Positions 44,252-52,210 of a stretch of 64,000 nucleotides of DNA are shown here, in pieces. The notes under the pieces are model-generated. The model was not told where the DNA came from, made no database searches, and saw only the letters and a program-made list of their open reading frames with translations. The stretch's first letter is position 1. Each line of letters starts with the position of its first letter. The translations under genes were made by a program, and so were the position numbers. This DNA is from Nannocystis exedens (GTDB lineage: Bacteria > Myxococcota_A > Polyangia > Nannocystales > Nannocystaceae): NCBI RefSeq assembly GCF_002343915.1, contig NZ_NETK01000001.1, positions 2,428,001 through 2,492,000 on the forward strand, given 5' to 3'.

Positions 44252-45325
44252 ATGACCGGAGCAGCCGTCGCACGCGTCACCGATCCGATCGAGCACAGCC
44301 CCGGGCTGCTCGGGTTCGCCATCGGCGCGGTGGTCGGCGCCGTCGCGGTCGTGGCGATCGCCGTGGCGACCGCCGCGACCGGCGGCGCCGCCCTCATCGC
44401 CCTGGCCGCCGCCGGCGCGGTCGGCGGCGGCATCGCCGGCGAGCTGCTCGCCCGCGCCTTCGGCTCGAACATCACGACCGGCGCGCTGACGCAGGGCTAC
44501 GAAGACGTGCATGTCAACAACCGGCACATCGTCGCGGTCGGTCGCAAGGTCGAACCGTGCTGGTTGCCGATCGTCTTCCCGCACGGCGAGACCGCGGTCG
44601 TCGAGGGCAGCGGCACGGTCCTCGTCCACTGCGCGCCGGTCACGCGGGTCGGCGACCAGCTGCTGTGCGACGCGATCGTCGGCGCCGGCTCCCCGAACGT
44701 GTTCGTCGGCGGCCCCAAGCACCGCGTCAAGGGCACGGAGAAGGGGCTGCTCGACTTCATCCTGCCGCGCCTCGGGTTCGTCATGACGGCGACGACGATC
44801 GCCGTCTACCCGGCGTCGGCGCTCGGCTCGCTGGCCGCGGTCGGGCTGTACCAGTCGGACTACGGCACCTACAAGGCGATCAACACGGCCGTCGGCAACG
44901 CCCTCGGCGTCGACCCCGGGTACGCCGCGATCGGCATCGAGCTGACCCTCGGCATGATGGGCGGGGCCGCGGCCGGCAAGCTGCCCCGCGTCGGCTCGTG
45001 GAACGCGACCAGCTCCGTCGCCCGGTCGCAGTCGTGGCAGCGCTACCTCGCCAGGAAGGCCGCCGAGGGCAAGACCCCCTGGTCGTACCAGCGGTGGTCG
45101 CAGAACTGGACGCACCTGGTCGGCAAGCAGGGCGTCCGACCCGGCATGACGCGCAACCAGCGGCTCAACAAGTTGATGACCTCGCTGATGTCGGCCGGCC
45201 CGCTCGAGCTCGGCACCCCCGACCTGCTCGGCGCGCTCAACTCGGCGTTCCAAAAAGCGATCGAGACCAAGCCTCCCGAGGGCCACGACTGCGACACGTC
45301 GTGGCATGCTCCGGCGAGGGGATGA
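44252..45325 (+). CDS. prePAAR/PAAR type VI effector with uncharacterised C-terminal toxin domain
   Basis: 357 residues. The prePAAR motif AARVTDPIEHS (residues 6-16, here VARVTDPIEHS) is followed by two transmembrane helices (FAIGAVVGAVAVVAIAVATA and IALAAAGAVGGGIAGELLA). The PAAR domain spans about 75-165 (GALTQGYEDVHVNNR, VLVHCAPVTRVGDQLLCDAIV, SPNVFVGGPKHRV). The C-terminal 180 residues have two further hydrophobic stretches and a basic Trp-rich region (SWQRYLARKAAEG, YQRWSQNWTHLVGK), with no known toxin motif. It caps the VgrG spike and carries the toxin; a membrane-active toxin is possible. Confidence 0.85.
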   Translation: MTGAAVARVTDPIEHSPGLLGFAIGAVVGAVAVVAIAVATAATGGAALIALAAAGAVGGGIAGELLARAFGSNITTGALTQGYEDVHVNNRHIVAVGRKVEPCWLPIVFPHGETAVVEGSGTVLVHCAPVTRVGDQLLCDAIVGAGSPNVFVGGPKHRVKGTEKGLLDFILPRLGFVMTATTIAVYPASALGSLAAVGLYQSDYGTYKAINTAVGNALGVDPGYAAIGIELTLGMMGGAAAGKLPRVGSWNATSSVARSQSWQRYLARKAAEGKTPWSYQRWSQNWTHLVGKQGVRPGMTRNQRLNKLMTSLMSAGPLELGTPDLLGALNSAFQKAIETKPPEGHDCDTSWHAPARG

Positions 45326-45329
45326 GGCC

Positions 45330-45794
45330 ATGGCGCACACGGACGACGACGAGATCGACGACCTGCTCGAGAGGTTCATCGTCGAGGCCGACCTGGCCGG
45401 ACGCTGGCTGGAGCAGCACTTCATGCCGCCGCGGCTGATGTTCTGGCGGCAGAAGCTCGACTTCAGCCGCGAGTCGCTCGCCAAGCTGGCGCCGGTCATC
45501 GCCGAGACGCTGGCCTCGAACACCCCGGGCGCGCTCGAGGAGGTCGCCCGCCGCGTGGCCCAGTACCTCGGCGAGACGATCCAGGCCCACGCCCGGTCGT
45601 TCTGGCAGCGGACCGACGACCGCTTCGAGCTCCGGATCGAGCGCGCGAGCGGCCGCGTCGACGTGCTGCCGATCGCCGAGCCGATCGCCCGCCTGATCCT
45701 CGCGGTCCGCAGCGGCGACCCGAAAGCCGCCGACCTGCTCGGGGAGGTCTTCGACGACGCGGTCCGCGACGGCGCCCCGCCGGTCGCGCGCTGA
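45330..45794 (+). CDS. putative immunity protein for the PAAR effector
   Basis: 154 residues from ATG at 45330, 4 bp after the effector stop; ATG 45306 would overlap it. The protein is all-helical (IDDLLERFIVEADLAGRWLEQHF, ESLAKLAPVIAETLASN, RIERASGRVDVLPIAEPIARLI) with no signal or membrane segment. Position after the effector suggests immunity. A second chaperone role is the alternative. No family was recognised. Confidence 0.55.
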   Translation: MAHTDDDEIDDLLERFIVEADLAGRWLEQHFMPPRLMFWRQKLDFSRESLAKLAPVIAETLASNTPGALEEVARRVAQYLGETIQAHARSFWQRTDDRFELRIERASGRVDVLPIAEPIARLILAVRSGDPKAADLLGEVFDDAVRDGAPPVAR

Positions 45795-45862
45795 ACGGCG
45801 CCACGGATCCCGCGGAGCAGCCCCGGCCGAGACGAACGCGCCATCGCCTCGCTCTCGATCAG

Positions 45863-45890
45863 CCTGCTCTTCAGGACATGTCCCGAAGCT
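45863..45890. repeat. CATG-14 pair at a convergent junction
   Basis: CCTG at 45863 and CATG at 45877: 14 bp apart, with TCTTCAGGACATG arms and the reverse-type CCCGAAG after it. It lies between the putative immunity gene stop and the convergent CFI-box gene stop. Confidence 0.65.
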
Positions 45891-47647
45891 CACCCGCCGG
45901 CCGTCGCCAGCAGCGCCGCGTCGGCGACCGGCTGGAGCACCACCCGGGCCAACCCGCGCAGCAGCGGCTCGCGGGCGATCACCCGCGCGAGCGGCGGGCT
46001 GTGGGCGTAATAGAAGCGGATCAGGTCGACGCCGGTCGGCGAAGTCTTGAGAAAATCGTCGCGGAACGTCCGCAGGGCCGCGACCTGGGCCGTCCACGGC
46101 GCGCCCCAGGCGGCGGTAGCGAGGAAGCAGAACGTGTCGACGGTCTGGAACTTCTGCGCCTCGGTGGTGATCTGCGCCGTCACCAGCGGGCTGCGGTTGG
46201 TGCATGCGTCCTCGTAGCGGACCGCGAACTGGTAGGTGTAGTCGCCCCACAGCTCGCCGATCTCGACCGACACCAGGCCCTCGGTGGTGTTCAGCTCGCC
46301 GGCGGCGAAGGTCGACTGGTGGGCCGCGCCGAGCAGCTCCTCCGTCAGCGGCGCGTTGCTGGCGATCGAGTACACCTGGACTTCCTTGAGCGCGATCGTC
46401 GGGTCGGCCGGCGGCGGCAGGCGGAAGCTGACCTGCACGCGGTCGAACGACTCGCTCACCAGCGCGAGGTCCTCGACCGGCGCCAGCGCCTGGACCTGCG
46501 CGCACGTGCCCCAGCCGTCGCCTGGATCGTCCTCGGTCGTGCTGCCGGCCCCGGTGACGCCGTCGGACTCGCCGTCGCTGTCGCTCTCGCCGTCGCCTGT
46601 GGTGCCGCCGTCGCCCGGGCCGCCGTGCGAGTAGACGCCCCAGCGGAACGTCTCGCCGTTCTTGGTCATCACCTTGAGGCGATCGGCGCCGCTGCCGTTC
46701 GCGGTGCTGATGGTCGCGTCCGGCGGGTGGAGCGTGCCCGTCGCGCCGTTCCAGTCGGCGTAGCCGGCGTACTCGGAGGTGCCGCGGAAGCCCTTGGTGA
46801 GCGGGTCGAACGGCACCGCGTAGACCACCGCCGGCTGGCCGAGGTACTCGACCCCGTAGGCCGAGAGGTCGGGGTCGACGTAGTGGTCGGTCTCGCGGTC
46901 GAAGCTGTACGAGGCGTTCTCGTCGGCCTCGAGGTTGATCTCGAGATACGCGGTGAGCGGCGGCTCGGCCATCGCCTCCGGCCGCACCAGCACCGTCACG
47001 AACGCCGCCTGCTCGCCGGGCGGCGTCGCGGCCGTGACCGCGTCGAGGTCGTTGAGCTCCGCGTAGGTCTGGATCTCCTCGGCGTCGAGCAACGGGTCGA
47101 AGCCGAGGATGTCGTTGCGCGGCGGGTACCAGCTGATCTCGCCGCCCGGGTCGAACTGCCCCTTGTCCGAGTTGAACACCTTGGGCGACGGGCAGGTCAT
47201 CGTGTCGACCGAGATGATCTCGTGCTCGGGCGGCGACAGCGGGCGGCAGAAGTACGGCTCGTCCGACGAGGTGTTCTCGTGGAAGCCGAGCGAGTCGAGG
47301 TCGCCGGGATCCTCGTCGTGCAGGATGATCTTCGGGTACGTCTTGCCGCGGCGGTGGGCCCACACCGGCAGCACCGACGTGCGCGGCCCGTACGGCGCGC
47401 GCCAGCTCGACAGGAAGTTCCAGATCCCCGGCCGGTTGCCGATGCCGTACTTGCCGACCGCCTGGGTCACCATTACGTCCTGGACGTACTTGCCCTGCGC
47501 GTCCTCGAGCCAGATCGCGATCTGGGCGCCCGGGACCGGCGTGAAGTGGAACTCGACCAGCACCGGCTCGTCGGCCGCGGCCGCGCGCGGAGCCGGCGCG
47601 AGCGCCAGCAGGAGCGCGGCCATCGGGAGCGTCAGCGAACGCGGCAC
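45890..47647 (-). CDS. secreted protein with CFI-box C-terminal domain
   Basis: 585 residues from GTG at 47647, chosen because a signal peptide (LPMAALLLALAPAPRAAA) follows at once; ATG 47680 is an alternative. The N-terminal domain is a beta-rich region (VEFHFTPVPGAQIAIWLEDAQGKYVQ, GNRPGIWNFLSSWRAPYG) seen in other myxobacterial surface proteins. A Gly/Asp-rich linker follows, then a fibronectin-like part and the CFI-box-CTERM motif: CFLATAAWG...LRTFRDDFLKTSPTGVDLIRFYYAHSPPLARVIAREPLL. This motif is thought to mark proteins processed at the cell envelope. Function is unknown. Confidence 0.75.
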   Translation of the reverse strand: MPRSLTLPMAALLLALAPAPRAAAADEPVLVEFHFTPVPGAQIAIWLEDAQGKYVQDVMVTQAVGKYGIGNRPGIWNFLSSWRAPYGPRTSVLPVWAHRRGKTYPKIILHDEDPGDLDSLGFHENTSSDEPYFCRPLSPPEHEIISVDTMTCPSPKVFNSDKGQFDPGGEISWYPPRNDILGFDPLLDAEEIQTYAELNDLDAVTAATPPGEQAAFVTVLVRPEAMAEPPLTAYLEINLEADENASYSFDRETDHYVDPDLSAYGVEYLGQPAVVYAVPFDPLTKGFRGTSEYAGYADWNGATGTLHPPDATISTANGSGADRLKVMTKNGETFRWGVYSHGGPGDGGTTGDGESDSDGESDGVTGAGSTTEDDPGDGWGTCAQVQALAPVEDLALVSESFDRVQVSFRLPPPADPTIALKEVQVYSIASNAPLTEELLGAAHQSTFAAGELNTTEGLVSVEIGELWGDYTYQFAVRYEDACTNRSPLVTAQITTEAQKFQTVDTFCFLATAAWGAPWTAQVAALRTFRDDFLKTSPTGVDLIRFYYAHSPPLARVIAREPLLRGLARVVLQPVADAALLATAGG

Positions 47648-47855
47648 AGGGCGACGATAGCACAGCCGGCCGCGGGCCATCGCCGACCGCGACGACCTGG
47701 GTCGCGCGAGTCGCGGCGATGCGGCGTGGAGCCGCGACCTCGACGCGCTCCCGCGCGGTCGATGGGCCCGGACGTGGAAGGCCCGGTGACGTGACGATCC
47801 AGCGACCCGCGAGCCGGCCGGCCCATCACTCGCGCCGCGACGCGAGCGGCTCGCG

Positions 47856-48728
47856 TCAGAACCGCAGCACCCACGAGAGCCCCGCCGAGCGCGGGCCGAA
47901 CGTGGGAGTCACCGCCCACCGCTCGGCGGCGCGGCGCCTCAGCCCGATCCCCAGCATCGCCGCGCCAGCGGCCAGCAGCGCCGGCGCCAGGATCACGCCG
48001 ACCGTGGCCATCGCCGACGACGACCGGCCGCGGCGATCGATCTCCGCACACTCGCCGGTCGGGTCGCTCGGCGGACACGCGTTGGCGGGGTCGTCGTATT
48101 GCCGCTCCGCCTCGCGGGCGCGCACGAAGCCGCCGGCGAACAGGCCGAGGCTGGCCAGGCCGAGGCCGAGCGACACGCCGCCGCCGATCGTCAGACCTCG
48201 CCACGGCTTGGCCGGCGCCGGCGCGTCGACGGGGTCGCTCGAGCCCGACGACGGCGACGGCGGGTCCTGCGGTGGCGCGGGCGCGACGGCGGCGTCGCTG
48301 GCGGCCCGGAACTGGTCGCGCGTCTCGGCCACCTGGGCCGGCAGCGGCTCGCCCGGATAGGCCGCGGTGAACTGCGCCGCGTAGCCGTCGAGCACCGCCA
48401 GGCCCTCGCGCACGATGTCGATGCCGGCGCCGTTCTGCACCGACTTGCGATCGCCGTCGGCGATGTAGCTGTAGACCGCGGCGCGGTTGTCCTTGTTGTC
48501 GGACGACTCGCGCAGGCGCTCGACCGCGGCGCTCCACGTGCGCGCGGCCGCCAGGTACTCGCCGCGATTGAACCGCTCCTGCCCCTCGCGGAAGCCGCGA
48601 TCGAACGCCACCAGGTCGTCGGCGGGGGCGGGGGCCGCGGTGGCCACGACCGGCCCGAGCGACAGCGACGCGCAGAGGGGCCAGGCGAAGAGCCTCCCGC
48701 TGCGCCCTCGCACGCGACCGCGTACCAT
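47856..48728 (-). CDS. kinase-associated exported protein with helical domain and two membrane helices
   Basis: 290 residues from ATG at 48728. A signal peptide (LCASLSLGPVVATAAP) is followed by a helical TPR-like part (DLVAFDRGFREGQERFNRGEYLAAARTWSAAVERL), a Pro/Ser linker, and two hydrophobic segments (GGGVSLGLGLASLGLFAGGFV and MATVGVILAPALLAAGAAMLGIGL). This type of gene is common beside Ser/Thr kinase genes in Nannocystis-like genomes; here it is divergent from one. The partner function is not known. Confidence 0.65.
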   Translation of the reverse strand: MVRGRVRGRSGRLFAWPLCASLSLGPVVATAAPAPADDLVAFDRGFREGQERFNRGEYLAAARTWSAAVERLRESSDNKDNRAAVYSYIADGDRKSVQNGAGIDIVREGLAVLDGYAAQFTAAYPGEPLPAQVAETRDQFRAASDAAVAPAPPQDPPSPSSGSSDPVDAPAPAKPWRGLTIGGGVSLGLGLASLGLFAGGFVRAREAERQYDDPANACPPSDPTGECAEIDRRGRSSSAMATVGVILAPALLAAGAAMLGIGLRRRAAERWAVTPTFGPRSAGLSWVLRF

Positions 48729-48855
48729 GCCGCGAAACCTAGCACATCCCGTCTGCGGCCGCGGCGATGCGTCCTCGGGATCGCGCCGCGCACTATTGCG
48801 CCTCGCGAGCGCCCCGCGTTGAAGCCGCGCGCGCATCGGTGGTAGACAGCCTGAA

Positions 48856-50463
48856 ATGGTGCCTGACCGCGACGCGCAGGTGATCGGCACGGTGCTGGAG
48901 AACCGTTACCGCGTGCTCGGCCTGCTCGGTCGTGGCGGCATGGGCGACGTGTACCTCGGCGAGGACATGCGGCTGAGGCGTCGCTGCGCCCTGAAGCTCC
49001 TCCACGCCAGGCTGGCCGAGGACCGCACCAGCGTCGAGCGATTCCTGCGAGAGGCGCAGATGATCGCCTCGCTCGACCACCCCAACATCGTCGACATCTA
49101 CTCCTTCGGCGAGGAGCCGTCCGGGCTGGTGTTCTTCGCCATGGAGCTGCTGCAGGGCGAGGACCTCGACGCCCGCCTGCGCCGCCGCGCCGAGCACCCC
49201 TTTTCGCCCCACGACGCCTGCGTGTGGGCGATCCAGATCGCCCACGCCGTCGCCTGCGTCCACGACAGCGGCCTCATCCACCGCGACCTCAAGGTCTCCA
49301 ACGTGTTCTTGGCCCGGCGCCGCGACGGCGGGGAGATCTGCAAGCTGCTGGACTTCGGCATCGCCCGCGCCGAGGACAACTCCGAGCTGACCGAGACCGG
49401 CGTCACCCTCGGCACGCCGAGCTACATGTCGCCGGAGCAGATCCGCAACGCCAACCTCGACCGCCGCAGCGACATCTACTCGTTCGGGGTGGTGCTGTTC
49501 AAGCTGCTGACCGGCCGGGTGCCGTTCACCGGCGAGCCGATCCAGGTCGCCATGCAGCACTGCGAGGCCCTGCCGCCGGCCCCGTCGAGCCTCGCCCCGG
49601 CCGCCGGCATCTCGCCGGCGCTCGACGCCATTGTCCTCAAGGCCATGGCTAAAAAGCCAGGTGACCGCTTCCAGTCGATGCAGGAGGTCGGCCAGGCGCT
49701 GACCGACCTCCTGCAGCGCGAGGCCCCGGCGCTCGCGCCGGTCGCCGCCGCTCGTCCGCCGCGCGAGCCGCAGACCCCGACGCTCCAGCCCGCGTACACG
49801 GACTCGAGCCGGCGCGAGGCCGTGACCGCCGCGTCGCACGACGCCGCCACGCCCGGCGAGGGCACGCAGACCAGCCCCACCGCCGTGTTCGCGCCCCCGC
49901 AGCCGCGGCGCTCGCGGCCGTCGCTCGCGCTCGCCGGCGCCGGCCTGCTCGGCGCGGCCGCCGTCGCCCTCGCGCTCACCCGCGGCGACGCGCCGCCTCC
50001 ACCGCCGGTCACCGCCCCGCCGCCTCCCGTCGCCGCGCCCGCTGCGTCGCCTGAAACCCCTTCACCCGCCAAGGCCGAGCCGCGGCCCCCGGCGGAGCCG
50101 CGACCCGAGCTCGATCCGCCGCCGCCGGAGCCCGCACCCGAGCCCCCGCCGGCCGACGAGGCCCTCCCGCCGCTCGAGCCCGAGGTCGCGCCCCCGCCCG
50201 CCGTCGAGAAGAAGAAGGCCGTCAAGCCCGCGGCGCCGCTCGACCCGCTGAAGCAGGTCGAGCGCAAGGCCCAGAAGTGCCGCAAGGCCCACGGCGCGGT
50301 CGGCGGGCCGAAGATCGTCATCGACTACGCCGTCGGCCTCGACGGCAAGGTCACCCGCTCGGTGCCCTCCGTGCACGACGCCCTCGGCAAGTGCCTGGCC
50401 GAGGCGGTGCTGTCGACCCCCTTCGAGCCCAAGCTGGCGCTCGGCCGCAAGGTCTCGCTGTGA
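48856..50463 (+). CDS. membrane-associated Ser/Thr protein kinase with AgmX/TonB-like tail
   Basis: 535 residues. The kinase domain spans about 14-285: GRGGMGDVYLG glycine loop, ALKLL Lys, HRDLKVSN catalytic loop, DFGIA, SYMSPEQIRNANLDRRSDIYSFG. Ala/Pro-rich sequence follows, then one transmembrane helix (LALAGAGLLGAAAVALAL, about 355-372) and a long Pro/Glu linker. The C-terminal domain (KIVIDYAVGLDGKVTRSVPSVHDALGKCLAEAVLSTPFEPKL) is the TonB/AgmX-like beta domain seen in this family. It should be anchored with the kinase inside. All catalytic residues are present. Confidence 0.92.
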   Translation: MVPDRDAQVIGTVLENRYRVLGLLGRGGMGDVYLGEDMRLRRRCALKLLHARLAEDRTSVERFLREAQMIASLDHPNIVDIYSFGEEPSGLVFFAMELLQGEDLDARLRRRAEHPFSPHDACVWAIQIAHAVACVHDSGLIHRDLKVSNVFLARRRDGGEICKLLDFGIARAEDNSELTETGVTLGTPSYMSPEQIRNANLDRRSDIYSFGVVLFKLLTGRVPFTGEPIQVAMQHCEALPPAPSSLAPAAGISPALDAIVLKAMAKKPGDRFQSMQEVGQALTDLLQREAPALAPVAAARPPREPQTPTLQPAYTDSSRREAVTAASHDAATPGEGTQTSPTAVFAPPQPRRSRPSLALAGAGLLGAAAVALALTRGDAPPPPPVTAPPPPVAAPAASPETPSPAKAEPRPPAEPRPELDPPPPEPAPEPPPADEALPPLEPEVAPPPAVEKKKAVKPAAPLDPLKQVERKAQKCRKAHGAVGGPKIVIDYAVGLDGKVTRSVPSVHDALGKCLAEAVLSTPFEPKLALGRKVSL

Positions 50464-50487
50464 CGGCGGGCTTGCTGCTCTCGAGAG

Positions 50488-50558
50488 CATGTCCTGCATA
50501 ACATGCTCCCTTGGCCATGCTCTAAAAAACATGTTTTTAAGTACATGCCGATGTCCGA
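50488..50558. repeat. five-unit CATG-14 array at a convergent junction
   Basis: CATG at 50488, 50502, 50516, 50530 and 50544, all 14 bp apart. Arms vary from CTGCATAA to CTAAAAAA to TTTTAAGTA yet stay complementary around CATG (AAAAACATGTTTTT). It starts 25 bp after the kinase stop and ends 40 bp before the convergent TPR-like lipoprotein stop. Confidence 0.9.
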
Positions 50559-50597
50559 GCGCCCGCTCGTGCCGCTCGCGCCCGCGTGCAGCTCGGC

Positions 50598-51463
50598 TCA
50601 GGGCGACTTGGCCTTGGGCCCGCAGTGGATGATCGACGAGTCGAACGAGTCCTGGATGATCTTGTCGCGGGTGGCCTGGTCCTTGACCGTGTCGAGGCTC
50701 GGATAGAACTCGCGGTAGACCGCCAGCGCCGTCTTGCAGTCGCCGGCGCGGCCGAAGCAGGTGGCGGCGGTGTGGAACAGCGCGCGCGGGCTGTCGCGGA
50801 TCTGCGAGTCCTCGGGCCCCTGCGGCTTGACCTTGGGGATCAGCGCGCGGGCGACGTCGAGGGCCGCCTTGCAGTTCGCGACGGTCTTCTTGTTCATGTA
50901 CGCGCCGTCGAACAGGTCGAAGTAGGCGCGCAGCAGGCGGTCGCGGTCGGTCGAATCGCCCTCGCGGCAGCGCATCGACGCCAGCGACTCGGCGGTGGCC
51001 GTGGCCCGCTCGGGGTGCATGTTGGTCTCTTCCTGGTACCACCGCGCGATGCGCTGCTTGCCCTCCTGGCAGCGGCCGGTCAGCATCTCGCACATGCCGC
51101 GGGTCACGGCCAGGCGCGCGTCGTACTTGGCGTCGATGGCGTGGATCTTGTCGAGGTCGGCGAGGCAGCCCTTGCCGTCGTCGAAGTTCATCTTGCGCGT
51201 GGCCGAGGCCACGAGCTCGCCGATCTCGGCCGTCTGCGGGGCGTACGGACCGGCCGGCTGGTCCGGCGGGGTCGCCTGCACCGGCGGCTGACCGGGCGGC
51301 GACGCTGCACCGGCGCCGCCGCAACCTTGTCGTCACAGTTGCACTTGCACTCGCACGGCGGGCACTTGTCCTCGGCGTGCGACGGGCGGACGTCGCAGGC
51401 GACGGAGCTCCACAACAACAACAACAACAACATCGACCCCAGGGAGCTCCGTCGCGCGCGCAT
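50598..51463 (-). pseudogene. TPR-like lipoprotein gene with a frameshift
   Basis: The 5' frame starts at ATG 51463: signal peptide with six Leu (TTG) codons, lipobox SSVAC, then a Cys-rich CPPCECKCNC cluster and KVAAAPV. From about 51310 the sensible frame changes by one base (AASPPGQPPVQATPP, then EIGELVASATRKMNFDDGKG and LARAYFDLFDG-like helical repeats to the stop at 50598). Length is 866 bp, one base short of a multiple of three, so one extra base would restore one 288-residue protein. The downstream part is TPR-like with paired Cys (CFGRAGDCKTALAVYREF). It may be a real mutation or a sequencing error. Confidence 0.65.
51413..51430 (-). repeat. (CAA)6 trinucleotide tract in a signal peptide
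   Basis: Six consecutive CAA (TTG on the coding strand) encode six Leu in the signal peptide of the TPR-like lipoprotein. Leu is nearly always CTG/CTC elsewhere here. Such tracts can slip in units of three, which would change signal length without frameshift. Confidence 0.7.
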
Positions 51464-51470
51464 CGTCACC

Positions 51471-51690
51471 TCATTTCGCGGCGGTCTTCGTGGCGCACTT
51501 CTTGTTGCCCGGGAAGCCCTCGAACGACTGACGGGCGATCTGCTCGGCCTGCGCCTTGTCCTTCATGTCGGGCAGGCGCTGGGCGATGAAGTCGTCCTTG
51601 AAGATCGCAAACGCCCGCTCGCAGTCGCCGGCGCGGCTGAAGCAGCTCGGCACCCACGCGTAGTGGTCGCGGTGGACCGCTCTAGAACAT
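51471..51690 (-). pseudogene. 5'-truncated paralogue of the TPR-like lipoprotein
   Basis: The frame to stop 51471-51473 reads HYAWVPSCFSRAGDCERAFAIFKDDF and QAEQIARQSFEGFPGNKKC, which parallels the end of the neighbouring gene (ATCFGRAGDCKTALAVYREF). In-frame TGA lies just upstream near 51700, so only the last 70 or so codons remain. Its stop overlaps the start region of the neighbour, so the pair came from a tandem duplication. Confidence 0.65.
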
Positions 51691-52210
51691 CATCCGGGCC
51701 GCTTCCGCCCCAACATCGGGGTGCGCGGACACGGAGATCGCCGCCCGCGGCCGGCCCCTCTCCCGGGCCCGGCCGTAATGCGAGATCTGGCCCTTATGCC
51801 ATGTCTCTATGGACATGCCCATCCAGACATCGCGCCCCGGCGAGCGCCCGACCTGGCACCCGACGCGAGCGCGCCATCAGGGCCGGGCGGACACGCAGCT
51901 GCGCGGCCCCCCCTAGCGCGCCCGGCAGCCCCCCGCGCGGCCGAGAAAACATGTCCTTCCGGGCATGCGAACCCGTGGTCGGGGACCTCCGCGGAGGCGC
52001 GGGGCGAAGCGCCCTGTCCTTCGGGACATCTCCCGTCCGTCGCCCCGAGCCCGCCCCCGCGGTGAAGGTCTATCCTTCGGGACACATGGCACCGCGCGAG
52101 GACCTGCGCGCTCGACGTACGCCCGCGGGCCCGCTCGATCGGGCGTGCCCGCGGGGACATGCCCATCCAAGCATGTCCCGGAGGACAGGTCCTCGAGCAC
52201 GCGCCGCCCC
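51691..52210. other. repeat-filled intergenic region before recN end
   Basis: About 520 bp with no gene but four clusters of CATG-14 units (listed next). A stretch near 51700-51760 lies between the truncated paralogue and the repeats without visible features. Confidence 0.5.
51800..52199. repeat. four CATG-14 clusters downstream of recN
   Basis: Clusters at 51800/51814/51828, 51950/51964, 52013 (CCTG)/52027 and 52158/52172/52186 (last CAGG), all with exact 14-bp steps. Units include CATGTCCTTCCGGG and CATGTCCCGGAGGA. A degenerate CTATCCTTCGGGACACATG lies at 52069. They are the densest repeats in the window and lie on the 3' side of recN. Confidence 0.85.
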
